64,000 bases of DNA, from NCBI GenBank assembly GCA_019635315.1, contig JAHBZT010000004.1, positions 558,001 to 622,000 of the forward strand, read 5' to 3'. The notes under the pieces are model-generated. The model did no database searches. It was not told where the DNA came from and was given only the letters and a program-made list of their open reading frames with translations. Positions 1 through 6,954 of this stretch are shown here, in pieces. The translations under genes were made by a program, and so were the position numbers. The first letter of the stretch is position 1. Every line of letters begins with the position of its first letter. The stretch is from Rubrivivax sp. (GTDB lineage Bacteria > Pseudomonadota > Gammaproteobacteria > Burkholderiales > Burkholderiaceae_C).

Positions 1-707
1 AGCCTGCGCGGCCGGGCCGCGCCGGTGGCCAGGAACACCGCATCGTGCGCCAGGCGCAGCGACTGCAGGGCCGCCGGGCCGGCGAGCGGCGCCTGCAGGT
101 GCACCTCGACCCCGAGCGCGACGATGCGCGCGATCTCGGCGTCCAGCACCGTGCGCGCCAGCCGGTAGGACGGAATGCCGTGGCGCATCAGCCCGCCGAG
201 CGCGCTGGCGGCCTCGTACAGCGAGACGCGCCAGCCGCGGCGGCGCAGCTGGAAGGCCGCCGACAGCCCGGCCGGGCCGCCGCCGACGACCGCGACATGA
301 CCGGCGCGGGCCGCCGGCGGCGCGTCGAAGGTCCAGCCCTGCGCGAGCGCCTCGTCGCCGACGAAGCGCTCGAGACCGCAGATCGACAGTGCCTCGTCGT
401 AGGCGGCGCGGTTGCACGCGCTCTCGCAGGGGTGGTGGCAGATGCGCCCGGCGACGGCAGGGAAGGGGTTGTGGCGTGTCAGCACCGTCCAGGCACCGCG
501 CCAGTCGCCCGCGCGCGCGAGGGCGATCCACTCGGCGATGTCGCCGTTCACCGGGCAGGCCTCGCGGCAGGGCGAAGGCGCCTGCAGGTGGCGCGGCAGC
601 GCGCTGCGCCAGGTGCCGGTGCGGAAGACCTCGGTGCTGCCGGTGGTCCAGGTGGTGGGCACCGCATCGGCGGATGGTGGCTGGGGGCCGGCGCGCATCG
701 CGCTCAT
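1..707 (-). CDS. GltD-like NAD(P)/FAD oxidoreductase subunit (KorC- or PadH-like), C-terminus outside window
   Basis: Read from the minus strand; the frame is open from ATG at 707 to the window edge, giving the N-terminal 235 or so residues. An N-terminal Cys-rich helical domain (PSPCREACPVNGDIAEW, then GRICHHPCESACNR) is followed by the dinucleotide-binding motif VAVVGGGPAGLSAAFQL. This is the layout of the glutamate synthase small subunit family, which passes electrons between NAD(P)H, flavin and Fe-S clusters. The start overlaps the stop of the POR-type gamma gene (ATGA). Family members serve as KorC of 2-oxoglutarate:NADP+ oxidoreductase and as PadH of phenylglyoxylate:NAD+ oxidoreductase. 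Which applies depends on genes left of the window. The family call is firm, the partner is inference. Confidence 0.75.
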   Translation of the reverse strand, partial: MSAMRAGPQPPSADAVPTTWTTGSTEVFRTGTWRSALPRHLQAPSPCREACPVNGDIAEWIALARAGDWRGAWTVLTRHNPFPAVAGRICHHPCESACNRAAYDEALSICGLERFVGDEALAQGWTFDAPPAARAGHVAVVGGGPAGLSAAFQLRRRGWRVSLYEAASALGGLMRHGIPSYRLARTVLDAEIARIVALGVEVHLQAPLAGPAALQSLRLAHDAVFLATGAARPRR

Positions 708-1264
708 CGTGGGGCCCCCTCGTGCAGCAGCGCGTCGACGGCCTGCCAGCCGTCCTCGCAGGCGGCCAGGTTCTCGGCCGCCTGCCGGGGCGAGCCCTGG
801 GCCATCGTGCGCCGCAGCGTCGCCAGTGCCGGCATGCCGGTGGCGCGCGCGAGCGCGCCGATCAGCGCCGAATTGACGATGCGGCCGAGACCGTGGCGGC
901 GCGCGATCGCCAGCCCGTCGACCGGCAGCACGTGATGGCCGGGCAGCAGGGCGGCGAAGTGCGCGCGGTCGTGCGCGGAATTGACGACGACCAGCGTGGC
1001 CGCGTCGGCGCAGGCCAGCAGCGCCGGCGTCAGCAGGCTGGCGTCGAAGCACAGCAGCGCGTCGGCGCGCTCGATGTCGCAGCGCAGCCGGATCGGCCGC
1101 TCGTCGACGCGCAGGAACGAGCTGACCGGCGTACCGCGCCGGGCGCCGCCGTAGCTGGCGAAGCACTGCACCTGCCGCCCGCCGGCGAAGCAGGCCGCGG
1201 CCAGCAGGTGGCCCGCGGTCTGCGCGCCCTGGCCGCCGCGGCCCTGGATCACGATCTGCAGCAT
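704..1264 (-). CDS. 2-oxoacid:ferredoxin oxidoreductase gamma subunit (stand-alone)
   Basis: 186 aa. The N-terminus MLQIVIQGRGGQGAQTAGHL is the signature of the gamma domain of the pyruvate/2-oxoacid:ferredoxin oxidoreductase superfamily, and the length fits stand-alone gamma subunits. ATG at 1264 was chosen because the family begins exactly there; upstream sequence in frame belongs to the overlapping shadow of badI. The stop overlaps the start of the GltD-like gene by four bases, so the two are probably translated together. KorA in this same operon already carries its own gamma domain, so this subunit is extra. It may belong to a second oxidoreductase such as phenylglyoxylate oxidoreductase (PadE-like) whose other subunits would lie left of the window. 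The substrate cannot be read from sequence. Confidence 0.8.
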   Translation of the reverse strand: MLQIVIQGRGGQGAQTAGHLLAAACFAGGRQVQCFASYGGARRGTPVSSFLRVDERPIRLRCDIERADALLCFDASLLTPALLACADAATLVVVNSAHDRAHFAALLPGHHVLPVDGLAIARRHGLGRIVNSALIGALARATGMPALATLRRTMAQGSPRQAAENLAACEDGWQAVDALLHEGAPR

Positions 1265-1284
1265 GCGCCCCCCGCCCGTGCCGG

Positions 1285-2067
1285 CTACTTCGCGTGGCGC
1301 CGGAAGTCGGGCGCGCGCTTGTCCTGGAAGGCGCGCACGCCCTCGCGCGACTCCTCGGTGTCGTAGAACAGCTTCAGCGCGTACAGCCCCAGGCCCGCGA
1401 TCCCGGCCTGGTGAGCGGTGTCCATGTTGAACGAGCGCTTGGCGATCGCGATCGCGGTCGGGCTGCGCTCGGCGATCTCGTCGCACCAGCGCTGGACCTC
1501 GGCGTCGAGCTGCTCGTGCGGCACGACCGCATTGGCCAGGCCCATCGCCAGCGCCTCCGCGGCGCCGTAGCGGCGGCACAGGTACCACATCTCGCGCGCC
1601 TTCTTCTCGCCGACCACGCGCGCCAGCAGCGCGGTGCCGTAGCCGGGGTCGACCGAGCCGACCTTGGGGCCGACCTGGCCGAAGACGGCGCGCTCGGAGG
1701 CGATCGTCAGGTCGCACAGCGTGGCCAGCACGTTGCCGCCGCCGATCGCATAGCCCTGGACGCGCGCGATGACGGGCTTGGGCGCGTCGCGGATCGCCGC
1801 GTGCAGTTCCTCCATCGGCAGCCCGATGGTGCCGCGGCCGTCGTACTGGCCCTCGTGCGCCGACTGGTCGCCGCCGGTGCAGAAGGCCTTGTCCCCGGAC
1901 CCGGCGAGCACGATCGCCGCCACGGCGCGGTCCCAGGCCGCGCGCTGCAGCGCGTGGATCAGTTCGTCGCAGGTGCGGCCGCGGAACGCGTTCAGGCGCG
2001 CCGGGCGGTCGATGAAGATCCACTCGGCGGCAGCGCGCCGCTCGACCCGGATGTCCTCGTAGTCCAT
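1285..2067 (-). CDS. badI: 2-ketocyclohexanecarboxyl-CoA hydrolase (BadI-like)
   Basis: 260 aa crotonase-fold protein. Stretches such as NAFRGRTCDELI, FCTGGDQSAHEGQYDGRGT, GLPMEELHAAIRD, GQVGPKVGSVDPGYGTA and AIAKRSFNMDTAHQAGIAG match, as I recall it, BadI of Rhodopseudomonas palustris nearly residue for residue. BadI hydrolytically opens the ring of 2-ketocyclohexane-1-carbonyl-CoA to pimelyl-CoA. It lies in the leftward korAB operon, 13 bp downstream of the RidA gene. The Thauera-type ring hydrolase Oah is also present on the divergent operon, so this organism appears to have ring-opening enzymes for two different intermediates. BadH at 20064-20810 would supply its substrate. The family assignment is strong; the exact substrate rests on similarity. 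Confidence 0.88.
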   Translation of the reverse strand: MDYEDIRVERRAAAEWIFIDRPARLNAFRGRTCDELIHALQRAAWDRAVAAIVLAGSGDKAFCTGGDQSAHEGQYDGRGTIGLPMEELHAAIRDAPKPVIARVQGYAIGGGNVLATLCDLTIASERAVFGQVGPKVGSVDPGYGTALLARVVGEKKAREMWYLCRRYGAAEALAMGLANAVVPHEQLDAEVQRWCDEIAERSPTAIAIAKRSFNMDTAHQAGIAGLGLYALKLFYDTEESREGVRAFQDKRAPDFRRHAK

Positions 2068-2080
2068 CGTCTGGCTCCGC

Positions 2081-2485
2081 TCAGCGGGGGGCGGCCGGCA
2101 GCACCGCGGTGGCCTCGAGCTCGATCCTGCCCGGGTGGTCCAGCAGGTCGGCGACGAAGATCATGCTCATCGCCGGATAGTGGCGCCCCATGCGCCGCTG
2201 CCAGACCGCGCCCAGCTCGCGACGTGCGGCCAGGTAGGCCGGCTTGTCGCAGCAGTAGGCGGTCATGCGGCAGATGTGCTCGGGCCGGCCGCCGGCCGCC
2301 GCCAGCACGGCCAGCACGTTGGCCAGCGCCTGGTCGAACTGCGGCACCAGGTCGGCCGACTCGAACACCTGCTCGGCATTCCAGCCCACCTGGCCGGCGA
2401 CGAAGACGATGCGGCCGGCGTCGACCGCGATGCCGTTCGCATAGCCGATGGGCGGCTTCCAGCCTTCGGGCATCAGCAGCTGCAT
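2081..2485 (-). CDS. RidA family (YjgF/UK114) protein
   Basis: 134 aa, the usual size for RidA-type trimeric enzymes. The N-terminal half carries the family pattern (GYANGIAVDAGRIVFVAGQVGWN), followed by FDQALANVLAVLAAAGG, and the C-terminus contains FVADLLDHPGRIELEATAV. RidA proteins deaminate reactive imine or enamine intermediates; divergent members have other substrates. It sits between the ferritin-like gene (16 bp upstream) and badI, which suggests a protective or side-product-clearing role in anaerobic aromatic catabolism. That role is inference. The canonical RidA arginine that binds the carboxylate was not located with certainty, so deaminase activity should not be assumed. Confidence 0.85.
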   Translation of the reverse strand: MQLLMPEGWKPPIGYANGIAVDAGRIVFVAGQVGWNAEQVFESADLVPQFDQALANVLAVLAAAGGRPEHICRMTAYCCDKPAYLAARRELGAVWQRRMGRHYPAMSMIFVADLLDHPGRIELEATAVLPAAPR

Positions 2486-2500
2486 GGCGTCGTCCTCCGT

Positions 2501-3034
2501 TCAGTCGATGTAGCGCGGCGGGTCGGGGTCGAGCGCCCAGTCGTCGGCCGGCCGCTGCACGCGGCCGAGCCAGGACTCGACCAGCGCCACGTGCTCGGCC
2601 TCCTCGTCGCGCATCTGCTCGGCGGCGCGGCGCACGCCCTCGCTGCGCGCCCCGGCGGCCAGCATCGCGAAGAAGCCCTGGGCCCGCCGCTCGGCGGCCA
2701 GCGCGAGCTGCAGCGCATGCCAGGGCTGCATCAGGTAGTGCATCTCCTCGATCGGCACCGCCTCCGGCGACTCGGGCGTGGTCCACATGCCGCCCTGGCG
2801 CGGCGTCACCATGTCCTCGGCCCAGCCCATCTCGGCCAGGATGTGCTCGACATGGTGGCGCTCGTAGCCGGCCATCTGGCGGAACAGCTCGGCGACCTCG
2901 CGGTTGTTGTGCGTGGCCATCATGTCGGCCAGTTCCTCGTAGCGCGCGACCGCCTCGCGCTCGATGGCCAGTGCCTGCAGCATCAGCTCCTCGATGGTCT
3001 GCGGCGTCGCCGCGGTGGGCAGGCTGCCGTTCAC
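2501..3034 (-). CDS. Ferritin-like/rubrerythrin-like di-iron protein
   Basis: 177 aa starting at GTG 3034, whose GTGA overlaps the korB stop; the first ATG would drop the start of helix 1. It looks like a four-helix bundle: LAIEREAVARYEELADMM in the first helix, a Glu/His motif in AGYERHHVEHI, AAERRAQGFF in the third, and RDEEAEHVALVESWL with an ExxH in the fourth. These are the expected carboxylate and histidine ligands of a di-iron site. It is a clear paralogue of the protein at 19537-20028. Such proteins reduce peroxide or handle oxygen and iron; protection of the oxygen-sensitive benzoyl-CoA reductase and KorAB would fit, but is inferred from the neighbourhood only. Confidence 0.8.
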   Translation of the reverse strand: MNGSLPTAATPQTIEELMLQALAIEREAVARYEELADMMATHNNREVAELFRQMAGYERHHVEHILAEMGWAEDMVTPRQGGMWTTPESPEAVPIEEMHYLMQPWHALQLALAAERRAQGFFAMLAAGARSEGVRRAAEQMRDEEAEHVALVESWLGRVQRPADDWALDPDPPRYID

Positions 3035-3864
3035 AGCGCGAACTCCTGTTCCAGGTCGGCCAGCGTCGCGCTGGTGGCGCGCGGCCGGTCGAAGACCGGC
3101 CGGCTGCCGGCGTAGAGCACGCCGAGGTTGAAGCCGTCGTCGGTCATGATGCGGCGCGCCGCGCGTGCCGGGTCGTCGGTCTCGGCCACCGGGGCGCGGT
3201 GCACCGCGTTGCGCCACTGGCGCTGCTCGGGCCGGAAGGTCACGCAGGGGCTCAGGATCTCGACGAACGAGAAGCCCGGGTGGCGGATCGCCTGCGCGAT
3301 GACCTCGGCGGTGCCGCCGGGGTCGCCGGAGAAGGCGCGCGCGACGAAGTTGGCGCCCGAGGCAAGCGCGATGACCAGCGGATGGAAGGCGCGCAGCCCG
3401 GTGCCGCCGGGGGCGAGCTTGTTGTCCCAGTCCGGTTCGGTGGTCGGCGAGGCCTGGCCCTTGGTCATGCCGTAGACGTGGTTGTCCATCACCAGGTAGG
3501 TGAGGTCCACGTTGCGCCGGCAGGCGTGCAGGAAGTGGTTGCCGCCGATCGAGTAGCCGTCGCCGTCGCCGCCGGCGACGATGACCGTGAGGTCCGGGCG
3601 CGCCACCTTCAGCCCGGTGGCGGCGGCCAGCGCGCGGCCGTGCACGCCGTGGAAGCCATAGCAGGTGGTGTAGGCCGGGATGCGCGAGCTGCAGCCGATG
3701 CCCGAGACGACCGCCACCTCGTGCGGCGGCCGCTGGAGCATCGCCAGCGCCTTGGTCAGCGAGCCCAGCACCGTGTAGTCGCCGCAGCCCGGGCACCAGA
3801 TCGGCTTGTAGTCGGACTTGTAGTCGCCGGCACCCAGCACCGGCGGCGGGCACATGTCGTTCAT
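3031..3864 (-). CDS. korB: 2-oxoglutarate:acceptor oxidoreductase beta subunit (TPP-binding)
   Basis: 277 aa. The protein shows the beta-subunit hallmarks: C24-P-G-C27 near the start, a third Cys in SGIGCSS (C58), the thiamine diphosphate/Mg motif GGDGDGYSIGGNHF followed by MDNHVYGMTKGQASPT, and a late Cys in LSPCVTF. These four Cys can bind the single [4Fe-4S] cluster. With KorA it would oxidise 2-oxoglutarate to succinyl-CoA and reduce ferredoxin. In Thauera and Azoarcus KorAB regenerates the ferredoxin used by benzoyl-CoA reductase, and here the genes sit divergent to the bcr operon. The start overlaps the korA stop by four bases. Pyruvate or another 2-oxoacid is a possible alternative substrate, but the context favours 2-oxoglutarate. 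Confidence 0.88.
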   Translation of the reverse strand: MNDMCPPPVLGAGDYKSDYKPIWCPGCGDYTVLGSLTKALAMLQRPPHEVAVVSGIGCSSRIPAYTTCYGFHGVHGRALAAATGLKVARPDLTVIVAGGDGDGYSIGGNHFLHACRRNVDLTYLVMDNHVYGMTKGQASPTTEPDWDNKLAPGGTGLRAFHPLVIALASGANFVARAFSGDPGGTAEVIAQAIRHPGFSFVEILSPCVTFRPEQRQWRNAVHRAPVAETDDPARAARRIMTDDGFNLGVLYAGSRPVFDRPRATSATLADLEQEFAL

Positions 3865-5660
3865 GCCGTCACCTCCGGTGCAGCGTGCGTCGTCGCGACC
3901 GCGGCGCTCCAGTCGGCGAAGGCGGCGGCGAGTTCACCCGGGCGCAGCGGCAGCGGGCCCGGGCGGTGCAGGCCGCGCGGCCGGCCGGGCAGGTCGGCAC
4001 GGCCGCGCAGGTAGCGCAGCAGCTGGCCGCCGTGGTTCTGCTCGACGACCAGCACCTCGCGCACGCCGTGCAGCGCCGCCTGCAGCGCGTCCTGGCGCAG
4101 CGGGGCCAGCAGGCGCAGCGCGACCAGGCGCAGCGGCAGGCCGGCGGCGGCACAGCGGGCGACCGCCTCGCGCACCGCACCGGTGGTGGAGCCGAAGGTG
4201 ATCAACGCCAGCTCGGCGTCGCCCTCCACGTCGGCCCAGCGCGGGCCGTAGTCGTGCTGCAGCAGCTTGCGCAGCCGCTTGTCGAGCTGGCGCCGGTGGT
4301 CGGCGGCCTGGCTGCTGGGGATGCCGCGCTCCGTGTGCTCCAGGCCGTCGGCGGTATAGACGGTGCCCGGGGTGCCCGGGCGCGCCATCGGCGAGATGCC
4401 GCTGGCGGTGTCGAGGTAGCGGCGGTACGGCGTACCGTCCGGCGGCGCGCTGGCGGACAGGCGGGTCGCGGGGCTCGCGCCGGCCGCCGCCGGCCGGTCG
4501 ATCACGCAGCGCGACTGGCCCATGAACTGGTCCGACAGCACGAGGGCCGGCGTCTGCAGCGCCTCGGCCAGCTGCACCGCCCATTCGGTGGTGTCCAGGC
4601 AGTCGGCGATCGAGGTCGGGGCCAGCACCAGGCGCGGTGCGTCGCCGTGCAGGCCGTCGACGGCGAACGAGAGGTCGCTCTGTTCGCTCTTGGCCGGGAT
4701 GCCGGTCGACGGGCCGCCGCGCATGACGTCGACGACGACGATGGGCACCTCGGCCGCCACCGCGAGGCCGATGCCCTCGGCCATCAGCGCCAGGCCGGGG
4801 CCGGCGGTCGCGGTCAGCGACGGCACGCCGCCGTAGCTCGCGCCGATGATCATGTTGACCGAGGCCAGTTCGTCCTCGGCCTGCAGCAGCGTGCCGCCGA
4901 CACGCGCCAGCGCCGGGGCCATCCACTCCAGCAGTTCGGTGGCCGGCGTGATCGGGTAGGCGGCGACGAAGCGCACGCCGCCGCGCAGCGCCCCGCAGCC
5001 GGCCGCCTCGTTGCCGGAGAGCAGCCAGCGCGACGCAGCGGGCGCGGCGCCGGCCGCCGGCAGCGGCGACGGCCGCGGTGCGTCGATCGCCCCCGCCAGC
5101 GCCACGCCCTGCTGCAGCGCGGCCAGGTTGGCGGCCAGGGCATCGGCGCTGCGTTTCCAGCCCTCGCGCAGCGCGGCCTCCAGGGCCGGGACCGGCACCC
5201 CGGCCAGTGCACCGGCCAGGCCCAGTGCGACCATGTTGACCCAGCCGCCGCTGTCCTTCGCGCTGCGCTTGAGCGGCAGCGCGAGGCAGCGCGCGCCGCT
5301 GGCGCGCAGCGCGCCAGGCGGCTCGCCCTCGTCGCTGTCGCCGACGAGCAGGCTGCGCGGGCCGAGCGGGATCTCGTCGGCGAAGCGGTGCAGGTTCTGC
5401 CAGTCGATGGCCAGCAGCAGGTCGAAGCGGTCGTCCAGCGTGGCCAGCGGCTGCGGACCCAGGCGCAGCAGCGCCGCGGCCTCGCCGCCGCGGATCTGCG
5501 GGCCGCTGGTGCGCACCATCAGGCCGTACAGGCCGGCGCGCGCGGCGGCATCGAGCAGCAGCGTGCCGGCCGTCATGACGCCGGCGCCGCCGCTGCCGGC
5601 GAGCGCGACCGAGCAACTGCGCGCTGCATCGGTCGGCGCGGGGTCCTTGGATTCGGTCAC
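3861..5660 (-). CDS. korA: 2-oxoglutarate:acceptor oxidoreductase alpha subunit, gamma-alpha fusion
   Basis: 599 aa. Residues about 16-190 form a gamma domain (SVALAGSGGAGVMTAGTLLL, RTSGPQIRGGE) and the rest is the alpha domain with the YPITP motif at 235-239 (AYPITPATELLEW) and QAEDELASVNMIIGASYGG. This gamma-alpha fusion is typical of KorA of Thauera and Azoarcus, and the size (about 62 kDa) fits. It is the first gene of the leftward operon, starting 198 bp from had on the other strand. The shared spacer carries an FNR-type box that could serve both directions. Function and partner KorB are well supported by family and context; acceptor specificity is not visible. Confidence 0.88.
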   Translation of the reverse strand: MTESKDPAPTDAARSCSVALAGSGGAGVMTAGTLLLDAAARAGLYGLMVRTSGPQIRGGEAAALLRLGPQPLATLDDRFDLLLAIDWQNLHRFADEIPLGPRSLLVGDSDEGEPPGALRASGARCLALPLKRSAKDSGGWVNMVALGLAGALAGVPVPALEAALREGWKRSADALAANLAALQQGVALAGAIDAPRPSPLPAAGAAPAASRWLLSGNEAAGCGALRGGVRFVAAYPITPATELLEWMAPALARVGGTLLQAEDELASVNMIIGASYGGVPSLTATAGPGLALMAEGIGLAVAAEVPIVVVDVMRGGPSTGIPAKSEQSDLSFAVDGLHGDAPRLVLAPTSIADCLDTTEWAVQLAEALQTPALVLSDQFMGQSRCVIDRPAAAGASPATRLSASAPPDGTPYRRYLDTASGISPMARPGTPGTVYTADGLEHTERGIPSSQAADHRRQLDKRLRKLLQHDYGPRWADVEGDAELALITFGSTTGAVREAVARCAAAGLPLRLVALRLLAPLRQDALQAALHGVREVLVVEQNHGGQLLRYLRGRADLPGRPRGLHRPGPLPLRPGELAAAFADWSAAVATTHAAPEVTA

Positions 5661-5719
5661 GGGGCCTCCGGGCGGGGCGGGCGATGGCGCAAGTGAATCC
5701 GCACCGCCCGTGCGAGTCG

Positions 5720-5733
5720 CTGATCTAGTTCAA
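5720..5733. promoter_or_regulatory. FNR/AadR-type box upstream of the bcr operon
   Basis: CTGAT-CTAG-TTCAA matches the FNR consensus TTGAT-N4-ATCAA at 8 of 10 positions and is itself nearly symmetrical. Its centre (5726.5) lies 41.5 bp before a start site predicted from the CAGAAT hexamer at 5755-5760, the classical class II activator position. It could also act on korA, whose start codon is 60 bp away on the other side. Confidence 0.6.
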
Positions 5734-5754
5734 GGATTTCGCGCGCCGAAGGCC

Positions 5755-5760
5755 CAGAAT
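5755..5760 (+). promoter_or_regulatory. Candidate -10 element of the had-bcr operon
   Basis: CAGAAT, 4 of 6 to TATAAT, is placed so that transcription would start near 5768. No good -35 hexamer is present, as expected for an FNR-activated class II promoter. The reading depends on the FNR box spacing and has no direct proof. Confidence 0.4.
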
Positions 5761-5771
5761 GCCGTCAAACA

Positions 5772-5793
5772 CGTATTGCAGTACCGGAATACC
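5772..5793. promoter_or_regulatory. Imperfect dyad operator, copy 1 (candidate BadM/Rrf2 site)
   Basis: The core GTATTGCAGTACCGGAATAC has mirrored ends (GTATT/AATAC) around a GTAC centre; 16 of 22 positions are symmetrical. A close copy in reverse orientation lies at 38741-38762 beside an Rrf2-family regulator gene. Here it would cover about +5 to +26 of the transcript predicted from the -10 at 5755, a position suited to repression. Confidence 0.6.
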
Positions 5794-5858
5794 GACATGA
5801 AGCCAGGAAGGGGTTCCCGAAACGGCCCGCCCATCGGTCACCACCCAGGAGACACCGC

Positions 5859-6926
5859 ATGACGATCACCGCGCACCGCTGGCAGATGACCCGGCCCGGG
5901 GCGCCGATGCAGCGCGAGGCCTTCACGCCGGAGCCCGGGCCCGCCGAGGTGGTGGTCGCGATCGCCGGCTGCGGCGTCTGCCACACCGACCTGGGCTATT
6001 TCTACGACGGCGTGCGCACCAACCAGCCGCTGCCGCTGGCGCTGGGCCACGAGATCAGCGGCCACGTTGTCGAGGCCGGCACCGAGGCGCGCGAGTGGCT
6101 GGGCCGCGCCGTCATCGTGCCGGCCGTGCTGCCCTGCGGCGACTGCGACTTGTGCCGCCGCGGCCTGTCGACCATCTGCCGCGCACAGAAGATGCCGGGC
6201 AACGATATCCAGGGCGGCTTTGCCAGCCACATCGTGGTGCCCGCGCGCGGGCTGTGCGCGGTCGACGAGCAGCGGCTCGCCGCCGCCGGGCTGACGCTGC
6301 CGCAGGTCTCCATCGTCGCGGATGCGCTGACCACGCCCTACCAGGCGGTGCGCCGCGCCGGCGTCGAGCCCGGCGACCTGGCGGTGGTGGTCGGCGTCGG
6401 CGGCGTCGGCGGCTACTGCGTGCAGGTGGCACGCGCCTTCGGCGCCGTGGTCGTGGCGGTGGATGTCGATGCACGCAAGCTCGACGCCGCGGTGCACGAC
6501 GGCGGCGCGGCGCTGGCGCTGAATGCGCGCGAGCTCGACGCCCGCGCCCTGAAGAAGGCGGTGGCCGACTTCGCCGTGCAGCGCGGCCTGCGCAGCACCG
6601 AGTGGAAGATCTTCGAATGCTCGGGCACCGCTGCGGGCCAGACCACGGCCTTCGCGCTCCTGGTGCACGGCGCGACGCTCGCGGTGGTCGGCTTCACGAT
6701 GGACAAGGTCGAGCTGCGCCTGACCAACCTGATGGCCTTCGACGCGCGCGCAATCGGCAACTGGGGCTGCCCGCCGGAGCTGTATCCGGCGGCGCTGGAA
6801 CTGGTGCTGGACGGTCGCGTGAAGCTGGCGCCCTTCGTCGAGCTGCATGCGCTGGCCGAGATCGACCACGTCTTCGACGCCGTTCACCGGCGCGAGATCA
6901 CCCGCCGCGCCGTGCTCGTGCCCTGA
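5859..6926 (+). CDS. had: 6-hydroxycyclohex-1-ene-1-carbonyl-CoA dehydrogenase
   Basis: 355 aa zinc-type medium-chain alcohol dehydrogenase. Catalytic zinc ligands are C38 in [11 protein letters not shown] and H64-E65 in [12 protein letters not shown]. The structural-zinc Cys set is in [17 protein letters not shown], and the NAD site is [34 protein letters not shown] is typical of the Had family of the Thauera-type benzoyl-CoA pathway, where it oxidises the 6-hydroxy product of Dch to 6-oxocyclohex-1-ene-1-carbonyl-CoA. It is the first gene of the rightward operon and is followed after 28 bp by oah, its pathway successor. The order had-oah-dch-bcr is rearranged relative to the bcr-dch-had-oah order I recall for Thauera. 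Confidence 0.9.
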   Translation: MTITAHRWQMTRPGAPMQREAFTPEPGPAEVVVAIAGCGVCHTDLGYFYDGVRTNQPLPLALGHEISGHVVEAGTEAREWLGRAVIVPAVLPCGDCDLCRRGLSTICRAQKMPGNDIQGGFASHIVVPARGLCAVDEQRLAAAGLTLPQVSIVADALTTPYQAVRRAGVEPGDLAVVVGVGGVGGYCVQVARAFGAVVVAVDVDARKLDAAVHDGGAALALNARELDARALKKAVADFAVQRGLRSTEWKIFECSGTAAGQTTAFALLVHGATLAVVGFTMDKVELRLTNLMAFDARAIGNWGCPPELYPAALELVLDGRVKLAPFVELHALAEIDHVFDAVHRREITRRAVLVP

Positions 6927-6954
6927 CTGCCCGGCCTGCCCGCAAGGAGAACCG

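Noticed and set aside
1294-4014. 906-residue plus-strand open frame over badI, ridA and korB
   Set aside because: Low-complexity Arg/Pro/Ala translation; the minus strand has conserved enzymes throughout.
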